Positions 1-5,238 of a stretch of 5,238 nucleotides of DNA are shown in pieces (the first letter of the stretch is position 1; every line of letters begins with the position of its first letter). A program made the position numbers and the translations under genes. Source of the stretch: an uncultured Nitrososphaerales archaeon. Its GTDB lineage: Archaea; Thermoproteota; Nitrososphaeria; Nitrososphaerales; JAAOZN01. The stretch covers positions 1 to 5,238 of the forward strand of contig CALJAQ010000086.1 in the NCBI GenBank assembly GCA_938029515.1, given 5' to 3'. Below the pieces are notes generated by a model. The model had not been told where the DNA came from. It ran no database searches and saw nothing but the letters and a program-made list of their open reading frames with translations.

Positions 1-12
1 TAATGCTTAGTC

Positions 13-28
13 AAAAAGTATTTAAAAT
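13..28 (+). promoter_or_regulatory. Candidate archaeal BRE/TATA promoter for the liv operon
   Basis: An A-rich purine stretch (AAAAAG, 13-18) resembling a BRE runs directly into TATTTAAAAT (19-28), close to the archaeal TATA consensus. It is the best promoter-like element in the 57 bases before livK. Archaeal transcription normally starts about 25 nt downstream of the box, which would place the start near 47-52. That is on or just after the Shine-Dalgarno sequence, so the mRNA would have a very short leader and might lose part of its ribosome binding site. Either the leader really is that short, as is common in Thermoproteota, or the true promoter lies upstream of the window. Confidence 0.4.
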
Positions 29-44
29 GTACATAACAATGGTT

Positions 45-51
45 GGGGTGA
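45..51 (+). promoter_or_regulatory. Ribosome binding site of livK
   Basis: GGGGTGA contains the GGTGA core complementary to the archaeal 16S rRNA 3' end and ends 6 nt before the ATG at 58. An in-frame TGA at 49-51 lies inside this site and rules out any start further upstream, so 58 is the earliest possible start. Confidence 0.6.
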
Positions 52-57
52 AATCCT

Positions 58-1344
58 ATGTTAAATAGGAAACGTAAGGGAGTATCAAACACTATTGCAG
101 GAGCAGCTATGGTCATACTTCTTCTCATAGGTGTTGGAATAGGCTACATTATACCAAGAGAAGCACCTGCTGCGCAAACCACAACGGTAACAAATGTTGT
201 CACACAAACCGTAACCCAGACAAGAGTTGAAACCACAACAGTGACTGCAACACAACCTGCCAAACCAATCAAGATAGGGTTCTCAGCTCCGTTGACAGGA
301 GCAGGCGCATTTTATGGGCAGCAGGCGCTTTGGGGTGCGCAGATGGCTATCGATGAGATCAACGCGAAAGGTGGTGTGCTCAATAGACAGCTTACACTGA
401 TAGCTGAAGACCACCGTGGTGCGCCCGCTGAGGCTGTATCTACTGTTGAGAAGCTGATAAACGTAGATCAAGTCAGCGTGATAATAGGGACGTTCTTCAG
501 TTCACCAACCTTGGCCGTTATGCCTATAGTGGCGAAGGCAGGCGTTCCACTATTCTCACCAGTGTCTTCAAGTCCCTTGATATATAACCAGACAGGGGTT
601 CAGGGGAACAAATGGGTCTTCAAGACAAACCCAAGCGACACCCTTATGGTTAGAGCATTAGCTAAGTTTATGTTCGATTTGAAGGGTTATAAGAGCATCA
701 GCTTACTCGCAGAAGATACGGACTTCGGCAGGGGTATAGTAAACACACTTGAATCAGAGGCCGCTAAATACGGTGTTAAGGTGCTCTCTAAAGATTTTGT
801 GGAGCAGGGAGCTAAAGACTTCACAGCTGTGTTAACCAAGATCAAGGGCTTGAATCCAGATGTCCTAGGACTTGGCATCACAGGCACAGCGCAGATCGAA
901 CTCATTATGAAGCAAAGCAAAGAATTGGGAATAAAGATACCGCTAAGCGGCAGATACGACATCTTCGCACCCCAACTTAAACCATACATCGAAGCTGGGG
1001 AAGCAGAAGGATTCAACACAGTTACACCTTATTCACCACTATTCGAAGGAGGCAGAAACCCAGACTTCGTTAAAGCGTTTAAGGCTAGAACAGGGCAAGA
1101 GCCGCACTGGAATGCCTTCCTAGCGTACGAATGTGTCTACATCGTAGCTAAAGCTATTCAGAAAGCAGGCTCAGATGATAGAGCCGCGATAAGAAATGCT
1201 GCAGAAGGCTTAGAATACGATTCAGTAACAGGGTTAAAACTCAAATTCGATGTTAACAACCACATGTTCCCATACTGCTACATCATCGAGATCAAGGGCA
1301 AAGAGTTCAAACTACAAGTGATTGAAACCGCTGCTCTGAAGTAG
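58..1344 (+). CDS. livK: Branched-chain amino acid-type ABC transporter substrate-binding protein (LivK-like, Peripla_BP_6)
   Basis: Extracytoplasmic binding protein of the HAAT/Liv importer family, 428 aa; it captures the ligand and hands it to LivHM. Residues 1-8 (MLNRKRKG) are basic and end in KG. A hydrophobic helix follows at about 9-32, the layout of an archaeal class III (prepilin-type) signal peptide with a likely cut after G8. Residues 41-65 form a stalk in which 13 of 25 residues are Thr and 6 are Val. The type I binding fold fills about 71-428, with family landmarks GGVLNR (105-110), GTFFSSPT (144-151), SPVSSSP (167-173) and DFGRG (222-226). The extra N-terminal anchor and stalk make it longer than bacterial LivK (about 370 aa). 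Cys359 and Cys407 are its only cysteines. It is the first gene of the liv operon; the ATG at 58 follows a good ribosome binding site and an in-frame stop. The family is certain from the fold and the neighbours. The ligand is not: amides, urea or other amino acids remain possible. Confidence 0.93.
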   Translation: MLNRKRKGVSNTIAGAAMVILLLIGVGIGYIIPREAPAAQTTTVTNVVTQTVTQTRVETTTVTATQPAKPIKIGFSAPLTGAGAFYGQQALWGAQMAIDEINAKGGVLNRQLTLIAEDHRGAPAEAVSTVEKLINVDQVSVIIGTFFSSPTLAVMPIVAKAGVPLFSPVSSSPLIYNQTGVQGNKWVFKTNPSDTLMVRALAKFMFDLKGYKSISLLAEDTDFGRGIVNTLESEAAKYGVKVLSKDFVEQGAKDFTAVLTKIKGLNPDVLGLGITGTAQIELIMKQSKELGIKIPLSGRYDIFAPQLKPYIEAGEAEGFNTVTPYSPLFEGGRNPDFVKAFKARTGQEPHWNAFLAYECVYIVAKAIQKAGSDDRAAIRNAAEGLEYDSVTGLKLKFDVNNHMFPYCYIIEIKGKEFKLQVIETAALK

Positions 1345-1364
1345 CAGCGCCCCCCTTCTTTTTT
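1329..1364 (+). terminator. Hairpin plus T-rich tract between livK and livH (possible partial terminator)
   Basis: CGCTGCT (1329-1335) and AGCAGCG (1343-1349) are perfect inverted repeats separated by a 7-nt loop. Six C residues (1350-1355) and then TTCTTTTTT (1356-1364) follow directly. The 5' arm lies in the last codons of livK, and the TAG stop (1342-1344) spans the loop and 3' arm. Archaeal intrinsic termination depends mainly on the T-tract, which here contains six consecutive T. Because the permease and ATPase genes follow at once without a visible new promoter, any termination must be partial. Alternatively, the hairpin may only protect the 3' end of a processed livK mRNA. Confidence 0.5.
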
Positions 1365-1366
1365 AA

Positions 1367-2254
1367 GTGAGAGCTTTGTCTGCTGAAACAATATTTATCC
1401 AACACCTTGTCAACGGGCTGCTCTTAAGCGGCATATATGGTTTAGTCGCGGTAGGTCTAACTTTGATCTACGGCGTTTTGGAGATAGTCAACTTCGCACA
1501 CGGAGAGTTCTATATGCTGGGAGCCTACTTTACGTTCATAGCATCCGCTTGGCTTGGACTACCATATTACCTGAGCATCATCTTGGCGGTTGTGAGTTCA
1601 GCGCTTATCGCCCTACTCGTTGAAAGGGGTGCGATAAGGCCTATTGTGGAGAGACCTTTTGAAAGCAAAGTGTTAAGCACCTTCGCAATCTCCATGATCT
1701 TAGCTAATGTGGTGCTCCTACTCTTCACAGCAACACCGCAAACCGTAAGAACAGGTATAGCCGGCACTTTAGAGTTTGCTGGCGTGTTCTTCAGTGTCGA
1801 GCGTGTAGTAGCTCTCCTTACTGGTTACCTAGCCTTCTTAGCCCTTCACTTTTTTCTTCAGAAGACAAGGTTAGGTAAGGCTATTAGGGCTGTTGCTCAG
1901 AATAGGGAAGCGTGTTATGTTGTTGGTATAGATCTCAATAAGATGGCGCGTCTGACCTTTACGTTAGGTATAGGTTTGGCTGGGTTAGCTGGTGCGCTCA
2001 TCGCACCTATATTCTCTATTGAGCCGAGCATGGGGCAGGCTGTCGTCTTAAAGGCGTTTGCTATAGTTATTGTTGGCGGTTTCGGTAGTGTGAAAGGCGC
2101 TGCTTTAGCCGCTCTTCTAGTAGGCTTAGGCGAGAGCTTAGTTGGAGGCTATGTTTCAGCTACTCTAAAGGATGGATTATCCTTCCTCATAATCATGTTA
2201 GTCTTGATCATAAGACCTCAAGGCATCTTTGGTAGAACGACAAGGGTGCTTTAG
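1367..2254 (+). CDS. livH: Branched-chain amino acid-type ABC transporter permease LivH
   Basis: Integral membrane permease of the HAAT importer; it pairs with LivM to form the translocation channel. The product is 295 aa, normal for LivH, and hydrophobic throughout with about eight membrane segments. The LivH hallmark at residues 30-54 includes LTLIYGVLEIVNFAHGEF. The cytoplasmic EAA-like coupling loop, which contacts an ATPase subunit, lies around 170-188 (RAVAQNREA at 174-182, ending VVGI). GGFGSVKGA lies in the later half, and the C-terminal RPQG is at 283-286. The GTG at 1367 sits 2 nt after a T-tract and has no Shine-Dalgarno sequence. An in-frame TTG at 1376 (residue 4) is preceded by GTGAGAG at near-normal spacing and may be the true start. 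The gene is 22 nt after livK and 1 nt before livM. Confidence 0.95.
   Translation: MRALSAETIFIQHLVNGLLLSGIYGLVAVGLTLIYGVLEIVNFAHGEFYMLGAYFTFIASAWLGLPYYLSIILAVVSSALIALLVERGAIRPIVERPFESKVLSTFAISMILANVVLLLFTATPQTVRTGIAGTLEFAGVFFSVERVVALLTGYLAFLALHFFLQKTRLGKAIRAVAQNREACYVVGIDLNKMARLTFTLGIGLAGLAGALIAPIFSIEPSMGQAVVLKAFAIVIVGGFGSVKGAALAALLVGLGESLVGGYVSATLKDGLSFLIIMLVLIIRPQGIFGRTTRVL
2244..2248 (+). promoter_or_regulatory. Ribosome binding site deciding the livM start
   Basis: GGGTG inside the last codons of livH ends 7 nt before the ATG at 2256, the same spacing of the GGTG core as at livK (7 nt). This favours 2256 over two alternatives: the in-frame TTG at 2229, which overlaps livH, and the ATG at 2295. 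The latter has an AGGAGG (2285-2290) that, aligned to the same anti-SD, would sit about 5 nt too close. Confidence 0.6.
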
Positions 2255-2255
2255 A

Positions 2256-3248
2256 ATGGTTTCTAGTCTGCAGGTAAAGAGGATAGGAGGGCTAATGTTA
2301 TATTGTATAATAGTCGCTGGAATTCTTATAGTGCCTTTCCTTATCCAATCCCCCTATATCCTACATATCCTAATCTTGGCAGGGATCTATCTGATATTGG
2401 CTCAGAGCCTCAACCTTATGCTTGGCTACGTGGGTTTTCTCTCTCTAGCTCAAACAGCCTTCTTCGGTATAGGTGCGTACACATCAGCCATCTTAGCGGT
2501 AACATATAGGCAGCCGTTCTGGATAGGGCTTATACTAGCTATAATCTTACCATCACTTATTGCTGCGGTTGTAGGCATACCATTCCTAAGACTCTCTAGG
2601 CACTCATTCGTGATATCAACTTTGGGCTTCCTGCTTATCTGCTGGCTAGTGGCGAGAAACTGGGTTGAAGTGACGAGAGGACCATTAGGCATACCTGGAA
2701 TACCTTCTCCAACACTTAACCTATTTGACCTTGTGGAGGTGAGCTTCTCAAGCAGAGCGAGCTACTACATACTTATGATGACCTCAGTTTTAATAATAAC
2801 TTTGTTCTTAATCAAACTAGTAAATTCACGTATAGGTAGAGCGTTTATCGCTATAAGAGAGGATGAAGCGTTGGCACAGTCTGTAGGGATAAACACTTTA
2901 AAGTATAAGTTGATCGCCTTCTCTATCTCAGCAGGTATAGCTGGTGTGGCTGGAAGCCTTTTTGCTCACTACATAACGTTTCTAGACCCTACCATATTTG
3001 AATTCTACAACCTCGAGCATGTACTGGTTATAACGCTAGTAGGCGGCTCCGGCACAATAGGTGGACCCATATTAGGCTCAGTGATCTTCACAATCCTACC
3101 TGAAGTTTTGAGGGTGGCTAAAGAATATAGGTTGATAGTTTATGGTATTATACTGCTCTCCACGGTGCTTCTAATGCCTGAAGGTGTAGGTGGCAGATTC
3201 AAAACATATATGCACAAAAGAAGGTTGAAGGGGGTGTATGCCAAATGA
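2256..3248 (+). CDS. livM: Branched-chain amino acid-type ABC transporter permease LivM
   Basis: Second permease subunit of the HAAT importer, forming the membrane channel with LivH. From the ATG at 2256 it has 330 aa, a usual LivM length, with about nine or ten hydrophobic segments. The LivM hallmark lies at residues 52-75 (LNLMLGYVGFLSLAQTAFFG, then IGAY). The EAA-like ATPase-coupling loop lies at 194-211 (GRAFIAIREDEALAQSVG). LVGGSGTIGG is at 261-270, and a PEGVGG motif at 308-313 precedes a basic C-terminal tail (HKRRLK) expected in the cytoplasm. The start was chosen for its ribosome binding site and its position 1 nt after the livH stop. A longer frame from TTG 2229 exists but lacks such a site. 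The TGA stop overlaps the livG ATG by 4 nt, which suggests translational coupling. Confidence 0.95.
   Translation: MVSSLQVKRIGGLMLYCIIVAGILIVPFLIQSPYILHILILAGIYLILAQSLNLMLGYVGFLSLAQTAFFGIGAYTSAILAVTYRQPFWIGLILAIILPSLIAAVVGIPFLRLSRHSFVISTLGFLLICWLVARNWVEVTRGPLGIPGIPSPTLNLFDLVEVSFSSRASYYILMMTSVLIITLFLIKLVNSRIGRAFIAIREDEALAQSVGINTLKYKLIAFSISAGIAGVAGSLFAHYITFLDPTIFEFYNLEHVLVITLVGGSGTIGGPILGSVIFTILPEVLRVAKEYRLIVYGIILLSTVLLMPEGVGGRFKTYMHKRRLKGVYAK
3230..3236 (+). promoter_or_regulatory. Ribosome binding site of livG
   Basis: GGGGGTG, lying in the last codons of livM, ends 8 nt before the livG ATG at 3245. The start itself overlaps the livM stop as ATGA, so ribosomes ending livM can reinitiate on livG. 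Confidence 0.55.
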
Positions 3249-4000
3249 GCCTATTAAGGACTGAGGGGGTAGTGAAGAAGTTCTATGGGTTGACCGCGGT
3301 GGATCGAGTCAACTTAGAGATTAACGAAGGCGAGATTGTTGGGCTCATAGGTCCGAACGGCTCGGGCAAAACTACACTCTTTGACTGTATTACAGGATTC
3401 CTTAAAGTAGATGCTGGACGTGTATTATTCAGAGATAAGGATATAACTAACAAGATGCCTTACTTAATAGCTCTTCTAGGTATTTCAAGAACATTCCAGA
3501 ATGCACGCCTCTTCCTCAAGCTGACAGTGGAGCAAAACATGATGATAGCCATCCAGCAGCATCAACGCCTATCCTCTTTAACCGCTCTAACAGAAAGGAG
3601 AAAGGTTAAGGAACTCGAAAAGGAAGCTCTTGAACGCTCTGACACTTTACTTAAACTTGTAGGGTTAGATAGATTAAGCCAAGAATACGCTGGCAACTTA
3701 TCCTACGGGCAGAGGAAGCTCCTGAGCTTCGCTATGGCGCTTATACCATACCCTAAGCTGGTTCTGCTCGATGAACCAGCGGCCGCAGTCAACCCAACTA
3801 TGATAGAGAAGACGAAGGATCTGATAAAGCAGCTCAACAGCAAAGGCTTAACCTTCTTCATAATTGAGCATAACATGGAGGTTATTATGAACATCTGTGA
3901 TAGAGTCATCGTGCTTAATCACGGAGTGAAGATAGCTGAGGGTTCACCTAACAAGGTAAGGTCTGACCCTAAGGTTATCGAAGCCTATTTAGGTGAATAG
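3245..4000 (+). CDS. livG: Branched-chain amino acid-type ABC transporter ATP-binding protein LivG
   Basis: Cytoplasmic ATPase subunit that pairs with LivF to power transport through LivHM; 251 aa, normal for LivG. Motifs in order: A-loop aromatic Tyr14, Walker A GPNGSGKT (36-43), Q-loop Gln85 in RTFQNARLF, signature LSYGQ (152-156), Walker B and catalytic Glu in LVLLDEP (Glu177), D-loop region AAAVNP (179-184), and switch His208 in IEHNM. LSYGQ rather than LSGGQ, and the long insertion of about 100-145 between the Q-loop and signature, are typical of LivG. The D-loop region usually reads AAGLNP, so the Ala and Val here are conservative departures. The ATG overlaps the livM stop by 4 nt, and livF starts 2 nt after the stop. 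All residues needed for hydrolysis are present. Confidence 0.96.
   Translation: MSLLRTEGVVKKFYGLTAVDRVNLEINEGEIVGLIGPNGSGKTTLFDCITGFLKVDAGRVLFRDKDITNKMPYLIALLGISRTFQNARLFLKLTVEQNMMIAIQQHQRLSSLTALTERRKVKELEKEALERSDTLLKLVGLDRLSQEYAGNLSYGQRKLLSFAMALIPYPKLVLLDEPAAAVNPTMIEKTKDLIKQLNSKGLTFFIIEHNMEVIMNICDRVIVLNHGVKIAEGSPNKVRSDPKVIEAYLGE
3991..3996 (+). promoter_or_regulatory. Ribosome binding site of livF
   Basis: AGGTGA in the last codons of livG ends 6 nt before the livF ATG at 4003. The GGTG core keeps the 7-nt spacing seen at livK and livM and supports 4003 as the start. Confidence 0.6.
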
Positions 4001-4002
4001 AT

Positions 4003-4716
4003 ATGCGTAAAACACTTCTGAAGGTAGAGGCTTTATCCTCTGGCTACGGTGGTGTTGACATATTGAAGGATGTGTCCTTTGAAGTGAAAGAATCTGAAAT
4101 AGCGTGCATAATAGGACCTAACGGCGCCGGTAAATCTACCTTAATAAAAACGGTATATGGGCTATTGAAGCCTTCAGCAGGGAAGATAATCTTCAAAGAC
4201 GAAGAGATAAGCGGCTTAAACCCACTACACGTATTGAAGAAGGGGATTTCATACTTACCTCAAGGTAGAGCAGTCTTCCCGCTTATGACGGTTCAAGAGA
4301 ACCTGGAGATGGGTGCGTTTAGTAGAAGGGACGCGAAAGTAAGAGAAGACTTGGCGAAGATCTACGAAAAGTTTCCCATTTTAAAGGAGCGACGTAATCA
4401 GTTAGCGGGAAACCTAAGTGGTGGTGAGCAGCAGATACTTGCTATAGCGATGGCGCTTCTACTATACCCTACGCTAATGATGCTGGATGAGCCTTCCCTT
4501 GGGCTTTCGCCACAGAGCATGAGTATGATCTTTGAGACCATAAAAGCGGTTAACAAAGAAGGGATCACGCTGCTTATGGTTGAGCAGAATGCGAAAAAAG
4601 CGCTTCAACTAGCAGACCACGCTATAGTGCTTGAGCTTGGAAGGAAGAGGTTTGAAGGGAGTGGGCAAGAGGTTCTAGCCAACCCTGAGCTTAGGAAGCT
4701 CTACCTAGGTGGTTAA
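4003..4716 (+). CDS. livF: Branched-chain amino acid-type ABC transporter ATP-binding protein LivF
   Basis: Second cytoplasmic ATPase of the importer, partner of LivG; 237 aa, the usual LivF size. Motifs in order: A-loop Tyr15, Walker A GPNGAGKS (38-45), Q-loop Gln87 in SYLPQGRAVFP (a LivF-type motif), signature LSGGE (138-142), Walker B with catalytic Glu in LMMLDEP (Glu163), and LGLSP after it. The usual switch histidine is replaced by Gln195 in VEQN. This is a family trait of LivF and not a defect of this copy. The C-terminal end LYLGG matches the family. It is the last gene of the operon, 2 nt after livG, and ends 17 nt before the stop of the convergent membrane-protein gene. No strong transcription terminator is visible in that short gap. 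Confidence 0.96.
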   Translation: MRKTLLKVEALSSGYGGVDILKDVSFEVKESEIACIIGPNGAGKSTLIKTVYGLLKPSAGKIIFKDEEISGLNPLHVLKKGISYLPQGRAVFPLMTVQENLEMGAFSRRDAKVREDLAKIYEKFPILKERRNQLAGNLSGGEQQILAIAMALLLYPTLMMLDEPSLGLSPQSMSMIFETIKAVNKEGITLLMVEQNAKKALQLADHAIVLELGRKRFEGSGQEVLANPELRKLYLGG

Positions 4717-4733
4717 AGATTTGTTCAACGTTC

Positions 4734-5238
4734 TCACTCTTTAATAGACTTCCTGAAAGTAAGTTCTTTGCAGCTTAATGCCATTAATGAGGCTCCACAT
4801 ATTATTAATGGTAGATGATAGGTTACGATGCGCCAGACGATCACCTTAGCCCAGTCGCTGAAGCCGAATATGTTTACGGTGAAGCGGTTCAGCGCTAACT
4901 CTGATAGGCCTGAACCCCCTATAGTGATAGGTAGGTTGCCTACAACAAGTGATGTGTAGAATCCACCTATACAGAGCAGCAGCCCATTTAAGTTAGGTGC
5001 GGCGCCGATAATAAGATATGTTATCACGCCGCTCAGCAATACCATTAACAGTGTGCAAGCGGCTACACCTACTGCTCGTTTAAATGTGAAGACGCTACCT
5101 ATGCTGCTTGCTGAATTGTGGTATGAGAGCAGCGTCTGCCTGATGGATTCGGATACTTCTGCGCCTCTAGCTTCACCTAACAGACGCTTGATTAAGTTGT
5201 TTATCCAAGTGGGCAAACAAATAGCTTTCTTCCTAGAA
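4734..5238 (-). CDS. Lysylphosphatidylglycerol synthase transmembrane-family protein (UPF0104), C-terminal part
   Basis: Membrane protein of the LPG_synthase_TM (UPF0104, MprF flippase-like) family, cut by the window edge. The frame stays open from the TGA at 4734-4736 to position 5238, so the TTG at 5214-5216 is internal and the real start is outside. The visible 167 residues are about half of a typical family member (around 300 aa). They show an amphipathic, charged helix (INNLIKRLLGEARGAE), a long hydrophobic segment, then the family hallmark around 4895-4940. There GNLPITIGGSGLSE matches the conserved LP-x-x-x-GG-x-G-x-x-E pattern. A last membrane segment contains WRIVTYHLPL, and the tail is short and polar. 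Archaeal members are usually of unknown function; roles in moving lipids or lipid-linked sugars are proposed. The gene converges on the liv operon and is probably unrelated to it. Family assignment is by motif recognition only. Confidence 0.8.
   Translation of the reverse strand, partial: SRKKAICLPTWINNLIKRLLGEARGAEVSESIRQTLLSYHNSASSIGSVFTFKRAVGVAACTLLMVLLSGVITYLIIGAAPNLNGLLLCIGGFYTSLVVGNLPITIGGSGLSELALNRFTVNIFGFSDWAKVIVWRIVTYHLPLIICGASLMALSCKELTFRKSIKE

Noticed and set aside
27..68. A 13-codon open frame (ATG at 27) overlapping the livK start in another frame, as a possible leader peptide
   Set aside because: It begins within the candidate TATA box, would probably not be on the transcript, and has no ribosome binding site. 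Its codons simply read through the livK Shine-Dalgarno.
687..1019. Open frame on the - strand inside livK (110 codons), and shorter ones inside livK, livH, livM and livG
   Set aside because: They lie wholly opposite strongly conserved coding sequence, have no recognisable domain and no convincing ribosome binding site, and look like shadows of the real genes.
1867..2110. Stretch of livH with more T-ending codons (GTT, GCT, GGT) than its surroundings, as a possible recombination patch
   Set aside because: The shift is slight, has no clear borders, and the protein is continuous with the family across it. It could not be told from chance by eye.
2285..2297. AGGAGG followed by ATG at 2295 as the livM start
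   Set aside because: The match to the anti-SD is good, but aligned like the other genes it would sit about 5 nt too close to the ATG. It would also create a 40-nt gap in an otherwise packed operon. ATG 2256 fits better, though 2295 is not excluded.
4717..4733. Bidirectional terminator in the convergent gap, around the palindrome AACGTT (4727-4732)
   Set aside because: The palindrome is only 6 bp with no loop and is not followed by a T-tract on either strand. Termination signals may lie inside the gene ends, but none can be supported.
5214..5216. TTG as the start of the - strand membrane protein
   Set aside because: The frame remains open to the window edge with sensible basic and hydrophobic residues, and the family needs an N-terminal half of further membrane segments. 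It is an internal codon of a gene cut by the window.
1..5238. An undescribed defence, mobile or biosynthetic system
   Set aside because: All but a few short gaps are occupied by a complete Liv-type importer operon and a partial UPF0104 membrane protein. No repeats, integrase, transposase, toxin-antitoxin pair or unusual enzyme is visible.

Overview
The window reads as a piece of an archaeal chromosome, most likely from a thermophilic, Thermoproteota-like (TACK) lineage. This placement is an inference. It rests on a TTTAAAA-type TATA box with an A-rich BRE-like flank ahead of the first gene, a prepilin-like (class III) signal peptide followed by a Thr/Val stalk on the binding protein, GGTG-type ribosome binding sites, heavy use of ATA and AGA/AGG codons, and a GTG or TTG start on one gene. 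No rRNA or other marker gene is present to fix the taxon.

Layout: positions 1-57 are a short upstream region with a candidate promoter. Positions 58-4716 hold a complete five-gene operon on the + strand for a branched-chain-amino-acid-type (HAAT/Liv) ABC importer. The order is binding protein (livK), two membrane permeases (livH, livM) and two ATPases (livG, livF). The last four genes are tightly packed: a 1-nt gap between livH and livM, a 4-nt ATGA overlap between livM and livG, and a 2-nt gap between livG and livF. The only larger gap inside the operon (22 nt, livK to livH) carries a perfect 7-bp hairpin followed by C6 and a T-rich tract. It could act as a partial terminator that yields more binding protein than membrane complex. 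After a 17-nt convergent gap, positions 4734-5238 on the - strand hold the C-terminal half of a membrane protein of the lysylphosphatidylglycerol-synthase transmembrane (UPF0104) family. Its start lies beyond the window edge.

How the genes work together: LivK, held at the outer face of the membrane by its N-terminal helix and stalk, would capture the ligand and deliver it to the LivH-LivM channel. ATP hydrolysis by the LivG-LivF pair would drive uptake. The ligand is not settled by sequence: branched-chain amino acids are the default, but the LivK pocket does not clearly keep the E. coli residues.

I see no undescribed system here. The operon is a standard importer family. The points worth a second look are the pilin-like membrane anchoring of the binding protein, the hairpin/T-tract between livK and livH, and the asymmetric ATPase sites. 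No tRNA, rRNA, CRISPR array, insertion sequence or long repeat was seen.
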